Source: Variovorax boronicumulans (lineage in GTDB: Bacteria > Pseudomonadota > Gammaproteobacteria > Burkholderiales > Burkholderiaceae_C). Taken from it: 64,000 nucleotides of DNA. The translations under genes and the position numbers were made by a program. Positions within the stretch are counted from its first letter, which is position 1. Each line of letters begins with the position of its first letter. Positions 9,983 through 19,882 of the stretch are shown in pieces. The notes below the pieces were generated by a model. That model ran no database searches and was not told the DNA's origin. It saw nothing but the letters and a program-made list of their open reading frames with translations. The stretch is taken from the NCBI RefSeq assembly GCF_019352895.1, contig NZ_JAAAFX010000004.1, positions 798,714 to 862,713 on the forward strand. The letters run 5' to 3'.

Positions 9983-11157
9983 GCGCCGCTCGCCTGCGTC
10001 AGCACCTCGCGGATGGCCGCGCAGGTCTTGTCGATCTCGGCGGCCGTGAGCGTGGGGTGCACCAGGAACATCACGCTCGTGTCACCCAGTTCACGTGCGA
10101 CCTCGAAGCGCTCTGCGGGGCGCCAGCCAGTGGCGTCGAAGGCCTTCTCGAGGTAGACCTCGGAGCACGAACCCTGGAAGCAAGGCACGCCGAGTGCGTT
10201 GATGGCTTCGACGATGCGGTCGCGTGTCCAGCCCGGTGCGAGTTGGTCGGGCCGGGTGTAGACGTAGGCCTTGTACTGCGCATGCACGCTGCCGTCGGGC
10301 AGCACCGGCACACGCACGGCACCGAAGGGCTGCGCAGCCGCGGCGATGGCCTCGGCATTGCGCGTGCGCTGCGCCGTCCAGTCGGCCATGCGACGCAACT
10401 GGATCCGTCCGATGACCGCCTGGATCTCGAGCATGCGCCAGTTGGTGCCAAAGCTCTCGATCACCCAGCGGAAACCCGGTGGGTGCTGGCGCTCGTAGAT
10501 CGCTTCGTAGCTCTTGCCGTGGTCCTTGTATTCCCACATGGCTCGCCACAGCGACTCGTCATTAGTCGTGACCATGCCGCCCTCGCCGCCCGTGGTCATG
10601 ACCTTGTCTTGGCAGAAGGACCAGGCGCCGATGTGGCCGATGGACCCCACCGCCCGGCCCTTGTAGCGCGCGCCGTGCGCCTGCGCGCAATCCTCGATCA
10701 CCTTGAAATCGTGCTCGGCGGCCAGGGCCATGATCGGGTCCATGTCGCAGGGCCAGCCGCCCAAGTGCACACAGATCACGGCCTTGGTGCGAGGCGTAAC
10801 GACTTTGGCGATGGTGGCCGCGGACAGGTTGCCGCTGTCGGCTTCGACCTCGGCGAACACCGGGGTGGCGCCGGCCGTGACCACGCAGGAAACGCTGGCC
10901 ATGAAGGTGCGCGGTGTGACGATGACTTCGTCACCCGGGCCGATGTTCAGCGCCTTGAGTGCCACGTCGAGCGCCAGCGTGCCGTTGGCCAAGGCGACTG
11001 CATGCGCAGCTCCGGACCAGCTCGCGAATTCCTTCTCGAATTCGCGGCACTCGGTGCCAGTCCAGTAGTTGACCTTGTTGGAGAGCAGCACACGCTGCAC
11101 GGCGTCGGCTTCTTCGGTGGTGAAGCTGGGCCAGGGGGAGAAAGGAGAGTTCAACAC
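9979..11157 (-). CDS. pglE: DegT/DnrJ/EryC1/StrS-family PLP aminotransferase (PglE-like)
   Basis: 392 residues, full length. The PLP-binding lysine lies in SFCQDKVMTTGGEGGM, and the usual NGT-ALDVALKAL, TPRTFMAS and EDCAQAHGA motifs are present. Members transfer an amino group from glutamate to a keto-sugar nucleotide. Flanked by PglD-, PglC- and PglF-like genes, the expected reaction is amination at C4 of UDP-4-keto-6-deoxy-GlcNAc. The next gene (VanZ) overlaps its stop. The family call is sure; the precise sugar is inferred from the gene set. Confidence 0.92.
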   Translation of the reverse strand: MLNSPFSPWPSFTTEEADAVQRVLLSNKVNYWTGTECREFEKEFASWSGAAHAVALANGTLALDVALKALNIGPGDEVIVTPRTFMASVSCVVTAGATPVFAEVEADSGNLSAATIAKVVTPRTKAVICVHLGGWPCDMDPIMALAAEHDFKVIEDCAQAHGARYKGRAVGSIGHIGAWSFCQDKVMTTGGEGGMVTTNDESLWRAMWEYKDHGKSYEAIYERQHPPGFRWVIESFGTNWRMLEIQAVIGRIQLRRMADWTAQRTRNAEAIAAAAQPFGAVRVPVLPDGSVHAQYKAYVYTRPDQLAPGWTRDRIVEAINALGVPCFQGSCSEVYLEKAFDATGWRPAERFEVARELGDTSVMFLVHPTLTAAEIDKTCAAIREVLTQASGA

Positions 11158-11162
11158 GGGAT

Positions 11163-11822
11163 TCAGTTCTTGAGGAAGGGTTTGGCGGGATTACCAACCA
11201 CCGTGGTACCGGACGGCACATCGCGGGTGACTACAGCTCCCATGCCGACGACTGCACCTCGCCCGATAACCAGCGGTTGGCCCGGCTTGCCCTGCTTGAT
11301 GACGGCTCCCGTGCCGATATAGGCATGGTCTTCGATCACAACGTTGCCGTTGCATTTCACACCTGGTGCGAAAGTGACGAAATCACCAATCACGCAATCG
11401 TGCGCGACATAGCTGTAGATATTGGCTTGAAAGTAACGACCGATGCGGATGCTGGAAGTGAGCATCGAAAAGGAACTGAGCACAGCCCCTTCTCCAAGCA
11501 CTACGTCATCGAGCGCCACGACATTGCTCGCACTGACCGTCCACGGCCTTACGTTGTCCCCAGCACACCGGGCAGCCAGTTTTTCGCGCACCGCACTGTT
11601 GGCGATTGCGAGCACAGCATGTCGAACGCTGGCCTCAGTCTCCATGAATTCCGCATAGCTCAATACTCGATGGCCATTCAGCTCCCGCGCCTCCGGCTGG
11701 TCGTCAACAAATACTAATCGTTCACTTCCTATGCCTTGGCGTTGCAGTTGCTCGCGCGCCAAGGGCATTACTTCGCGCCCATAGCCACTACTACCATAGA
11801 CGGCAAAAAAAGGAGCAGTCAT
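11163..11822 (-). CDS. pglD: Sugar-nucleotide N-acetyltransferase with left-handed beta-helix (PglD-like)
   Basis: 219 residues. The N-terminal Rossmann-like part (FFAVYGSSGYGREVMPLA) is followed by hexapeptide repeats forming a left-handed beta-helix. SYVAHDCVIGDFVTFAPG contains the conserved catalytic His seen in PglD/NeuD enzymes. It should acetylate the C4 amino group of the UDP-amino-sugar using acetyl-CoA. Its start overlaps the stop of the sugar-phosphate transferase gene upstream. Confidence 0.9.
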   Translation of the reverse strand: MTAPFFAVYGSSGYGREVMPLAREQLQRQGIGSERLVFVDDQPEARELNGHRVLSYAEFMETEASVRHAVLAIANSAVREKLAARCAGDNVRPWTVSASNVVALDDVVLGEGAVLSSFSMLTSSIRIGRYFQANIYSYVAHDCVIGDFVTFAPGVKCNGNVVIEDHAYIGTGAVIKQGKPGQPLVIGRGAVVGMGAVVTRDVPSGTTVVGNPAKPFLKN

Positions 11823-12427
11823 TATTTTCCTTCATTTCTAGAACCCAAAAAACGGGACATCGTCGCTTCGCCCGGAGCGCTGATGCCATCTCTCAGGAAT
11901 ACTTTGCAAAACGTAAGTCCAAGAATCTTGATATCCATCAACATCGATCGATTATCGACATACCAAATATCAAGCTCAAATTTTCTTTCCCAACTCAGCG
12001 CATTACGCCCATTGACCTGAGCCCATCCTGTTATACCAGGCCGCACCTCATGGCGCCTCGCCTGCGCTGCAGAATAAAGAGGCAAGTATTCAACCAGTAA
12101 CGGCCTAGGACCCACAAGACTCATGTCTCCTCTTAATACATTCCATAGGCCCGGCAGTTCATCAAGGCTCGTACGGCGAAGAAACGATCCGAATCGAGTA
12201 AGACGTTCCGCATCCTCCAGCGGACGCCCTTCTCGATCGTGCGCAATCCTCATCGATCGGAACTTATATAACTTAAAAATCCCCCCCCTTAGCCCCGGGC
12301 GATCTTGAGAAAAGAATATCGGACGCCCAATTGAAAAGAGGGCCGCCCCCATCAAAATTGCAAACAAGGGCGAGAAAAGAATCAGACCACCCAAAGAAGC
12401 AAATACATCAATTGCTCTTTTAAGCAT
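11822..12427 (-). CDS. pglC: Undecaprenyl-phosphate phosphosugar transferase (PglC-like small monotopic enzyme)
   Basis: 201 residues, the size of minimal PglC-type enzymes, lacking the extra membrane helices of WbaP/WcaJ. One re-entrant hydrophobic segment is at the N terminus (IDVFASLGGLILFSPLFAIL). KLYKFRSM, the Asp-Glu catalytic pair in RRTSLDELPGLWNVLRGDM, and SLVGPRP are all present. It starts the repeat unit by moving a phospho-sugar to undecaprenyl phosphate; the linked PglF/E/D genes suggest that sugar is diacetylbacillosamine. It overlaps the upstream glycosyltransferase by 8 bases. Confidence 0.92.
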   Translation of the reverse strand: MLKRAIDVFASLGGLILFSPLFAILMGAALFSIGRPIFFSQDRPGLRGGIFKLYKFRSMRIAHDREGRPLEDAERLTRFGSFLRRTSLDELPGLWNVLRGDMSLVGPRPLLVEYLPLYSAAQARRHEVRPGITGWAQVNGRNALSWERKFELDIWYVDNRSMLMDIKILGLTFCKVFLRDGISAPGEATMSRFLGSRNEGK

Positions 12428-13565
12428 TTGACCGCCCGATTATTTCTAAATAGAATTCAAGCACCTTCTCCCCTGTCTTTTTCACATCGAGCGATTCCAA
12501 AACCAGCGCTCTCCCGGCGTTGGCCCGTTTTCTCGCCTCAACAGGATCAGAAAGTACCTCTTGGATCTTAATGGCCATCTCCTCAGGATCTCCCGGCTCC
12601 ACAAGCCATCCAGTGAGCCCGTCCACAACTATATCGGGAAAACCACCCACATTAGTCGCAAGGGTAGGAACAGCCATTAACAGCGACTCTCCAGCCCCTC
12701 CCAAATTCTCGGAATGAGAGGGGTGAACAACCAAATCGAACCCCCCGTAGATTCGAGCGACATCATTTCTAGAGCCCAAGAAGATTCCTTTTGCCCCAAG
12801 CTCTTTTGATGAATACCGAACAACCTCCTCGAAGTACTGCCTCGAGTCCCCCCACGCCCCTCCCACAAACACACAAACCGTATTGGGTCGATGCTTCAGA
12901 ACCAATGCAACGGCATCAATAAGATCCTCGTGGCCTTTAATTCCTCTTCGCTGACCAAGCCACCGCTTCGGCGGATAAACATAAGCAACCATGCCAATAA
13001 TGGCCACATCAGGCCCCAGACCCAACTCGTTTCTCAACGATTCGTTGACGTCCGCGGAAAAAAGAGAAACATCAGTCCCATAAAATATAGTGCGAATTCG
13101 TGCAGAAGCCACCCCAGCCTCAAGATAATATCTACTAGTCCTAGCACAGGTCGCTATCCAATAGTCAGAGGAATTCGCACTAAGAATCTCCACCGATCTA
13201 GTTAGCTTATTCTCAAGATGCAAAGGCCCTGGAACCTGAAATACGCGAGGAATTTTGCAAAAAATCATGGCCATCCTCATAAATAAGGTTGTGCCAACAA
13301 AATGCGAATGAATGATGTCTGGTTTTATTTCAGACACAAGTTTTCGAAGCTTTATCAGTTCCGCAAGAACGCGCAACAGGTTCCCCGTCATGAAATTAAA
13401 ATTCACAACGTGCACTATGGCTCCCGCCGATGAATACTTTGACGCCAGCCCTGTGTTAGAGGGAAGAACCACGTGCACCGAACACCCCAGTGAAATTAGC
13501 ACTTCAATTTCTTTTAAAGCCCAAGTAGCACCGATCGTCGTCTTTATTAGATGCAAGGCTTTCAT
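12420..13565 (-). CDS. Glycosyltransferase family 4 (GT-B fold)
   Basis: 381 residues. The ATG at 13565 was chosen because it follows a G-rich ribosome site and overlaps the upstream stop (ATGA). GT-B features: an N-terminal donor-facing domain (KALHLIKTTIGATWAL), DIIHSHFVGTTLFMRM, and the C-terminal E-x6-E region SENLGGAGESLLMAVPTLAT. The gene is strongly AT-rich relative to the genome (about 37% GC in one hand-counted 60-base line). It should add one sugar to the lipid-linked repeat unit at the cytoplasmic face. Donor and linkage cannot be told from sequence. Confidence 0.9.
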   Translation of the reverse strand: MKALHLIKTTIGATWALKEIEVLISLGCSVHVVLPSNTGLASKYSSAGAIVHVVNFNFMTGNLLRVLAELIKLRKLVSEIKPDIIHSHFVGTTLFMRMAMIFCKIPRVFQVPGPLHLENKLTRSVEILSANSSDYWIATCARTSRYYLEAGVASARIRTIFYGTDVSLFSADVNESLRNELGLGPDVAIIGMVAYVYPPKRWLGQRRGIKGHEDLIDAVALVLKHRPNTVCVFVGGAWGDSRQYFEEVVRYSSKELGAKGIFLGSRNDVARIYGGFDLVVHPSHSENLGGAGESLLMAVPTLATNVGGFPDIVVDGLTGWLVEPGDPEEMAIKIQEVLSDPVEARKRANAGRALVLESLDVKKTGEKVLEFYLEIIGRSNA

Positions 13566-14755
13566 TCCCCCCCCTCCTTCTCCAGCCCGCAAAGCTTATG
13601 ATAAAACTCATCTCGACGGCGCGTAAGATATGACGATTCGTATTCAGAAGCAACTCTCAAATTTCGCTGAGACATGTCACGCTGGATGGAGAAATTCTCC
13701 CGAACGTACTTTATCTTTTGCGCAAGTTGCGTTTCATTTTCACTCTCGAATAAAAATTCGATCGGCAATAATTCAGGTATTCCTCCGACATCGCTTCCAA
13801 TTGCAGGGAGACCTCGCGCCATAGCTTCGATTAGTACGCGAGGCAACCCTTCAGTTCTAGAAGGCATAACGAATAAGTTAGCCCGATCCATCCGATCCAT
13901 CAATTCCGACCTAGTGATTACGCCCAGAAACTTAACCCGCTCTTGCGGAATCTTTGAGGCCAATTCCTCCAACCCTCCTCTGTGCGCTCCGTCACCTGCA
14001 ATCTGCAATTCAACTCGAACACCTTCGAGTTCAAGCAAGAGAACCGCGCGAATTAAAACATCAAATCCCTTATACCGCTGCGCCATTGATCCGGCCGCAA
14101 GGATGATAAATGGCCGCCCCGCACCCACGAAATCAATAGACCGATCCAAACGAATCATTTCCGGCGCAAGCTGAATACTCGAATAGTGAGTCGCAAATGC
14201 ATTAGGGCCAAATGGGTATTTTTCTTGAAGAAAGTTTTTCGTCACATACGCAACTGCCTTTGCATGGATGCATGCATGATGCGTCAATGTAGTAAACACC
14301 CGCTTGTAAAATCGGGCGAACACCCCACCAACGCCAGCCGCTCCAAATACAGCGGCAGGATCACCTACAAGTTCAACTCCAAAACTCTTTCTTCGCATCT
14401 TCAATTGCAGGTAGGCAATACTCCCGAGCGTACCTGGCAATCTCAAAAGGTGCACTCCACCCTCTTTCACGGCGCGCCCAATAGAATAGAAGACCGCAGG
14501 CATAACTTTTAAAAAGTTTATCGGCCCCTCGTAATAAGGAACTGCGTGAAACTTAATTTTTGGATTCGAGATTGCATTCACAACATCCGAAGATTTTTCT
14601 ACCCTTCGGGCTCTCGCCACAATAAGAATTGATTCGTAGACCGACAAATACCTATCCCAAAACCCATCACCATAAACAGTAGAGCCGCCGTACGCCCCGT
14701 CAGAAGAGAAAGTAAATCTCTCCTCCAGATATACAATCAATAATTTAGATCGCAT
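13562..14755 (-). CDS. Glycosyltransferase family 4 (GT-B fold)
   Basis: 397 residues. The C-terminal nucleotide-sugar-binding region VMPSRTEGLPRVLIEAMARGLPAI carries the E-x7-E motif of retaining GT4 enzymes and is followed by GSDVGGIPELL. The N-terminal acceptor domain is more divergent. The gene is AT-rich and overlaps the flippase gene upstream by 11 bases and the next transferase by 4, so it is part of the repeat-unit assembly operon. Substrate unknown. Confidence 0.9.
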   Translation of the reverse strand: MRSKLLIVYLEERFTFSSDGAYGGSTVYGDGFWDRYLSVYESILIVARARRVEKSSDVVNAISNPKIKFHAVPYYEGPINFLKVMPAVFYSIGRAVKEGGVHLLRLPGTLGSIAYLQLKMRRKSFGVELVGDPAAVFGAAGVGGVFARFYKRVFTTLTHHACIHAKAVAYVTKNFLQEKYPFGPNAFATHYSSIQLAPEMIRLDRSIDFVGAGRPFIILAAGSMAQRYKGFDVLIRAVLLLELEGVRVELQIAGDGAHRGGLEELASKIPQERVKFLGVITRSELMDRMDRANLFVMPSRTEGLPRVLIEAMARGLPAIGSDVGGIPELLPIEFLFESENETQLAQKIKYVRENFSIQRDMSQRNLRVASEYESSYLTRRRDEFYHKLCGLEKEGGE

Positions 14756-16031
14756 CGCCAGTCAACTCATTATTTACAGAAATACGCCGAAGCACGAGCC
14801 AATACCCGATCACTTGAACTCCACCGGTCAGAAGTACAACCCCCCCAGCGCCGAGAACAGAAAATCTAATCACAAGAGGTGCGGCTGCAACTGCAGCGAC
14901 GGCCGTCGCAAAAACATTAACTTTAGCTAGAGCGCCATAATTTCCTAGCGCCGTAACCGCATACGAAAGAATTTGCGCCACTAAAAATGGCGCTGACATG
15001 AGCAAAATTATCGGAAAAATCGGCGCCTGAGCACTTATTGACGAGCCAAAAGCAAACTGAAGAATCGGCATTCCAGCAAAATAACCTACAAGAACCGCAA
15101 AAATCGACAGCGCCGCGACAAATCCCACGCAAACAATTAAAGTGAAATTGAATTCAGAGCGATTCCCTTTCACAAAAGCCGCAGCGAGCCCTGGCAGTGC
15201 AGCTTGTCCTACAGTGATTGCAATAAGATTCAGAAATATAGAAAAAGAGAACATTGAAGCATATAACCCTACTGCTTCACTGCCTTGAAAATATCCCAAG
15301 GCATAGTTTGGAATATTAAAAAGCATTGCTCCGATTACCGCAGAAAAAACGAGCGGCACGCCTGTCAACAGCAGTCCTTTGAATCGATGAAGCTCTGACA
15401 TGCTTAACGGGCGCAGGACATTCCTCAACTCAATTCTTGCGACGTAGATATCATGTAGAAGCAGCACCGCAGCCCACGATGCGATTATGGAGAAGAATAT
15501 TGCTTCAATTTTTTCGTAATTAAAAGCCGCCACCGCGTACACCAAAAAAACTGCTGATGTCGCGCGCAAGAGGAGTGACAACCCATGGAATTGGGGCCGC
15601 CCGCTTCTGTACATTGCGCCGTAGCAAATATCAGATATTGATTCAATAAATTTCGCAAAATACACAAAAGCGATCACTTCGACAGCGCCAAAATCCCACC
15701 CCATCACCCATACCAATATCCAGAAAAAAGCACTAGCCACAAAAAAAATGCACAGGCGCAGTCGGAGCAGTTCCTCAACATTCAACAACTCTCTTGCATC
15801 GCGAGCAAGCATCGATCTTAGGCCGTAGTAGGTGATGGAATAAAATGGTGCCAATATCGCTAGTGCCAAAGAGTATTCGCCCAGCGCCTTGACGCCGTGA
15901 ACTCTCGCGAGATATGAAATTAAAAGCCATTGAGCGCCGGCGAAAAAAATATTTCCCGCAAGCAATAAGCCGGCCCCAAGCAAAGCGATTCGACTCTTGC
16001 TGATTCGGGCCCTCCATTCGTTAAGACGCAT
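14745..16031 (-). CDS. wzx: Oligosaccharide flippase (Wzx-like, MOP superfamily)
   Basis: 428 residues from the ATG at 16031; a longer frame starts at 16064 but would overlap the upstream gene by more than 40 bases. The protein is almost wholly hydrophobic with about 12-14 membrane helices, beginning SRIALLGAGLLLAGNIFFAGAQ, typical of polysaccharide flippases. It should move the lipid-linked repeat unit to the periplasmic face for polymerisation by the adjacent Wzy. Sequence conservation in this family is low, so the call rests on topology and context. AT-rich. Confidence 0.87.
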   Translation of the reverse strand: MRLNEWRARISKSRIALLGAGLLLAGNIFFAGAQWLLISYLARVHGVKALGEYSLALAILAPFYSITYYGLRSMLARDARELLNVEELLRLRLCIFFVASAFFWILVWVMGWDFGAVEVIAFVYFAKFIESISDICYGAMYRSGRPQFHGLSLLLRATSAVFLVYAVAAFNYEKIEAIFFSIIASWAAVLLLHDIYVARIELRNVLRPLSMSELHRFKGLLLTGVPLVFSAVIGAMLFNIPNYALGYFQGSEAVGLYASMFSFSIFLNLIAITVGQAALPGLAAAFVKGNRSEFNFTLIVCVGFVAALSIFAVLVGYFAGMPILQFAFGSSISAQAPIFPIILLMSAPFLVAQILSYAVTALGNYGALAKVNVFATAVAAVAAAPLVIRFSVLGAGGVVLLTGGVQVIGYWLVLRRISVNNELTGDAI

Positions 16032-17340
16032 TGGATAACAGTCTCGACTTCCCGCTAACAACAAAAACCACCGCTGGAATTAGCCACGTCTTGACTAACA
16101 GAAAAAGAATGTTATCGAAATCGTAGAACAGAAAAAAAATAGGGGCCAGAACAAAAAGAGGATAAAAAAGCAAAAACTCATTTTCCTTAGCTTGAACGGC
16201 TGCTGTCAGAGTTCTTCGATGAACGTATCCAAAAAATAGAAAAACAAAGGGCAACAGAAGCAGCCCAAAGTTCAGAATTGATTCCGCAATGACCCCGTAT
16301 ATGCGAGACGAAGGCTCAGCGTCTTGAATCGACACTTGATATTGCGCACTCGCACCTAGAACTGTTTTGCTGGAAAAATCTTCACTGCGTAGTGACTGAG
16401 GCAAGAGCAGCTGAATCCCATAAAGATATGTTTCAGGGAAAAGTGGGGCCCTATACCCGCCTGTCGTTGCGCGGTCTAGCACTAGCGCGGCCACGTCAGC
16501 GCGCCCGAAATCGTGGAGCAAAATTCGCGCTGGAGCCGAAACTTTTTCAACATACTCTGAGCGCTCCCCGTTTGAAGCGTAATCAGAGAAGGCATCGACG
16601 CCACCATACTTATAGACACTAAAAATGCTATTAAACGAAATGGCCGCAACAGCCAAAATCAGCAACTTACCAATTCGGATTCGTTGTATTGCAGCGTCGT
16701 ACAGAAGAACAAACGAAAGTACTTGAAAGATAACGGAAACTCGACTCCCTCTCATACCTGAAAAGATAATTGACAAGACAGCAACTATCAAAAATATTAC
16801 CCAAAACCCCCTAGGGCTCAGATTTCTATTTTTCTTCTTATTAGCCGAAATATAAATCCAACCTACTAGCATTGGAATGCACTCGACTAACATATAAAAG
16901 TAGATGGGGAGCGGTCCCTCTCCTTCTGATCCTGCACCCAGTAGCATGGAGCTTGGGGCAACTATCCACATGAGCAAGTAAACAAGGGCGCCCAAAGTGG
17001 CAACGAAAATGCAAATTCGCTGCAACCGTCCCCAATTCAATACGGAGCGAGGCCTTAAATTGAAATTACCTCTGCCGAACTTGAAGCCGATAATTGCAAA
17101 CAGAAGGCCGATCGCATTCATCATATTGAATTTCGTCAGCGCCGCGTTCCAGTCCGAGATAGACACGTCAACAAAGGTGTCCAAAAATATATGCAACAGC
17201 GGCGCTAGAAAGAAGAAAAATATGAGGTAGTACCCTTGCAACGAGGCAGCTCTTCGATCTATTCCATTTCCATTTCGGACGCAGAAAATATACAGGCCCA
17301 GAGAAATCGCCACAGCAAAAGAACTAAGAAAAAACTCCAT
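16021..17340 (-). CDS. wzy: O-antigen/capsule polymerase (Wzy-like)
   Basis: 439 residues with about 11-12 predicted membrane helices and a long periplasmic loop near residues 230-340, the arrangement of Wzy polymerases and of the oligosaccharide repeat unit polymerase family. No catalytic motif can be named with confidence, as usual for Wzy. It lies next to Wzx and between nucleotide-sugar and transferase genes. It would join repeat units in the periplasm. AT-rich (about 40% GC in one hand-counted line). It overlaps wzx by 11 bases. Confidence 0.82.
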   Translation of the reverse strand: MEFFLSSFAVAISLGLYIFCVRNGNGIDRRAASLQGYYLIFFFFLAPLLHIFLDTFVDVSISDWNAALTKFNMMNAIGLLFAIIGFKFGRGNFNLRPRSVLNWGRLQRICIFVATLGALVYLLMWIVAPSSMLLGAGSEGEGPLPIYFYMLVECIPMLVGWIYISANKKKNRNLSPRGFWVIFLIVAVLSIIFSGMRGSRVSVIFQVLSFVLLYDAAIQRIRIGKLLILAVAAISFNSIFSVYKYGGVDAFSDYASNGERSEYVEKVSAPARILLHDFGRADVAALVLDRATTGGYRAPLFPETYLYGIQLLLPQSLRSEDFSSKTVLGASAQYQVSIQDAEPSSRIYGVIAESILNFGLLLLPFVFLFFGYVHRRTLTAAVQAKENEFLLFYPLFVLAPIFFLFYDFDNILFLLVKTWLIPAVVFVVSGKSRLLSNAS

Positions 17341-17395
17341 CAGATTTTAAATTTATTACTCATGGGGAAGGTTGCTCACAGGATAAAATATTTAA

Positions 17396-18754
17396 TTAAA
17401 TCGGCGAGCAAGTCTCAAGAAACTTCCGATCCACAACAACCGCTTTGAATTTCCCGCGAGCATTGCGAGGAATCCGCTCAACCCTAAGAAAGTCCACCTT
17501 TATCGGCATGCCCAGGCGCCTAGACAATTCGGACTTAATTTTCCCCTCCAATTCCAATAATTTCGCTTCATCGACGATTGAAGGGACATAAAGGAAATCA
17601 AAATCTTCCCAATTTTTTTGAACAAGCTGACTTTCCAGAAGTCCCTTGACGTCTTTTGTGGCATGAAAATTCAGATAACCGACCTTTCTACCATCTCTTG
17701 AGACTACTAAATCCTCGCTCCGCCCATCAATTTCATCAATCTGATATGTATTGAGCCCACATGCACATTTTTTTGGCGAAGATATTTTCACTACATCTTC
17801 AAGGCTGTATCTAAAAACAGGAAAACTCGGTCGTTTAATCGGCGTCACAACAGCAACTCCACGACCATCTCTGTGCAAGCCTTCAGAATTCTGCACCTCG
17901 ATGACCCCCCTTGCGGGATGAATATGCATCACACCGTTAGCGCATTCGAATGCAAAATGACAGCCTTCTTGAGACCCGTACAAGTTGTGCACTGGGGCCC
18001 CAAATGATTGCCCAATCAGAGTTCTCCAATTTTGCTGCAATATTTCAGAAGTTGAAATAATCATCTTTACGTCACTTGCAACATAGTTCACAGCCGCCAA
18101 CATTTGTGCAACGGTGTGCAGTGAGGATGCGTAGCCATAGATAATCTCCGGCTTGAATTTTTGCAATGCAGCTATGTACTTGCCAACATTTGCCGGGGTT
18201 AAATGGTATATCGAGATATAGATGTTGTTGTTGATCCAATCCCTTGTGAAAAATCGCTCCTCATCATGGCTATCATTCACATAAAAGCCGGACAAAATCA
18301 AACAATTTCTCACGCCCCACTTTTGAGTTACTTTTTCTATTTGCCGACATAAGAGCGCTTCCCCATAAAATCGCTCTTTTATTGAAGAGAATATTGTCAG
18401 GGGGCTGCCGCTTGACCCACTTGTCGTATGTGAAGTTTTTCCTTTTTTCCAATTTTTTGGGAAAAAGCTTCCGTCTTTATTCTTTAACGTCGCCTTATTA
18501 ATAACAGGCAAGCATTTCAAGAAATCTGACAAGCTAGTAGACAATGCCGCTTTGGAATACCCTTGTCCATCGTAGAATAAGATGCTTTTTTTTGCCTGCA
18601 GAAGCTCTTTTTTCGCATTGCTTAGAAGATAGTCTTCGGCTTGATCTGCAGTTAATTTTTCAGCCGAGATAATGGATCTGCGATATAGTCGCGCCCCGAA
18701 GGTCTGTACGATTGAATAGGCAGACCGGCCCAATGACGATCGCTTGAAACTCAT
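17396..18754 (-). CDS. PaaK-like adenylate-forming enzyme (capsule-locus CapK type)
   Basis: 452 residues from the ATG at 18754, which overlaps the upstream stop (ATGA). The ATP/AMP motifs of phenylacetate-CoA ligase-like enzymes are visible: [16 protein letters not shown] (P-loop), [15 protein letters not shown], and [10 protein letters not shown] followed by CACG and [10 protein letters not shown]. Such enzymes activate a carboxylic acid as an acyl-adenylate. In polysaccharide loci they are annotated CapK-like with no firm function. A possible role is activating an acyl or amino-acid group for glycan decoration, perhaps on the HexNAcA carboxylate made by the neighbouring enzymes; that is inference. 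AT-rich. Confidence 0.8.
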   Translation of the reverse strand: MSFKRSSLGRSAYSIVQTFGARLYRRSIISAEKLTADQAEDYLLSNAKKELLQAKKSILFYDGQGYSKAALSTSLSDFLKCLPVINKATLKNKDGSFFPKNWKKGKTSHTTSGSSGSPLTIFSSIKERFYGEALLCRQIEKVTQKWGVRNCLILSGFYVNDSHDEERFFTRDWINNNIYISIYHLTPANVGKYIAALQKFKPEIIYGYASSLHTVAQMLAAVNYVASDVKMIISTSEILQQNWRTLIGQSFGAPVHNLYGSQEGCHFAFECANGVMHIHPARGVIEVQNSEGLHRDGRGVAVVTPIKRPSFPVFRYSLEDVVKISSPKKCACGLNTYQIDEIDGRSEDLVVSRDGRKVGYLNFHATKDVKGLLESQLVQKNWEDFDFLYVPSIVDEAKLLELEGKIKSELSRRLGMPIKVDFLRVERIPRNARGKFKAVVVDRKFLETCSPI

Positions 18755-19866
18755 GGCTTTTCGCCTTCCAGCGATTTTGCGGCACTCACGTACCAACCCA
18801 TCATATCTTTCAGCCCCACTTGCAACTCATGGGTAGGCCAATAATTCAGCAGGGTTGCTGCTTTTGATATGTCGGCCAATGAGTGGCGCACGTCTCCTCC
18901 TCGAAATTCTTTCATCAAGGGTGACTTTTTATAGTTCACCTTGTGTGTCACAAGAACTTCACTAATCATAGAAAATAGATCAAGGAGCGTTGTCTGCTTT
19001 CCGACGGCGACGTTGTAAATTTTATTTTTTGCCCTTTTTTCATCCGACAGCGCCGCCAAAATGTTTGCCTGCACCACATTCTCTATATAGCAAAAGTCTC
19101 TACTGGTAGAGCCGTCACCATTTACACTAATGGGTTCATCTTTGATAATCGCATAAACCCATTTTGGTATCACTGCAGCGTAAGCGCCCATTGGGTCTTG
19201 TCGTCGACCGAATACATTGAAATAGCGCAGCCCAATTGACTCAAATCCGTAAGATAGAGCAAAGACTTCCGCGTAGACTTCATTTACGTATTTTGTAACT
19301 GCGTACGGGCTCAGTGGCTTGCCGATCACATCTTCGACCTTCGGCAAATCAGGGTGATCTCCGTAAGTACTACTGCTCGCCGCATATGTGAAACTTTTTA
19401 CACCAGCGTTGCGTGAAGCCACTAGCATGTTCAGAAATCCGCCGATGTTGACTCCGTTGGTGGCAATTGGATCTGCGAGGCTTCGCGGAACGCTTCCAAG
19501 TGCGGCTTCGTGAAGAACATACTCGACAGGACAATGCTCACTATTTCCCGTACCGGAAGGAGCGTTATGACATGGAAAAATCATGGCCCGCTGACAATCG
19601 TCGAGATTGCGAATATCCCCCTCGATAAAATGGAAGTTTCTCCATTGCTCGGGCGCTACAAGGGTTTGAACCTCCGCGAGGTTGCGACGGTGACCAGTGG
19701 CGAAGTTGTCAAGACCGACTACGCGTTGGTTAAGTTTGAGCAAGTTTTCCAGTAAGTTGCTGCCGATAAAGCCGGCCACGCCAGTGACTAACCAAGTGTG
19801 GGTCTCTTTTATCAGGCGAGCGCGCAGGTTCTCGTATGCCGTCGGGCCTGGCTTTAGGTTGTTCAT
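18751..19866 (-). CDS. tviC: NAD-dependent UDP-N-acetylhexosamine(uronate) 4-epimerase (TviC/WbpP-like)
   Basis: 371 residues, an extended SDR. The N-terminal extension ([14 protein letters not shown]) before the Rossmann motif [16 protein letters not shown] is typical of TviC/Wbp[12 protein letters not shown] and the [15 protein letters not shown] segment (Tyr-x3-Lys) are intact. With the dehydrogenase encoded just upstream it should make UDP-GalNAcA from UDP-GlcNAc, as in Vi antigen biosynthesis. The stop overlaps the start of the PaaK-like gene. AT-richer than the genome. Confidence 0.92.
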   Translation of the reverse strand: MNNLKPGPTAYENLRARLIKETHTWLVTGVAGFIGSNLLENLLKLNQRVVGLDNFATGHRRNLAEVQTLVAPEQWRNFHFIEGDIRNLDDCQRAMIFPCHNAPSGTGNSEHCPVEYVLHEAALGSVPRSLADPIATNGVNIGGFLNMLVASRNAGVKSFTYAASSSTYGDHPDLPKVEDVIGKPLSPYAVTKYVNEVYAEVFALSYGFESIGLRYFNVFGRRQDPMGAYAAVIPKWVYAIIKDEPISVNGDGSTSRDFCYIENVVQANILAALSDEKRAKNKIYNVAVGKQTTLLDLFSMISEVLVTHKVNYKKSPLMKEFRGGDVRHSLADISKAATLLNYWPTHELQVGLKDMMGWYVSAAKSLEGEKP

Positions 19867-19882
19867 GCTGAGGCAGCCTCGC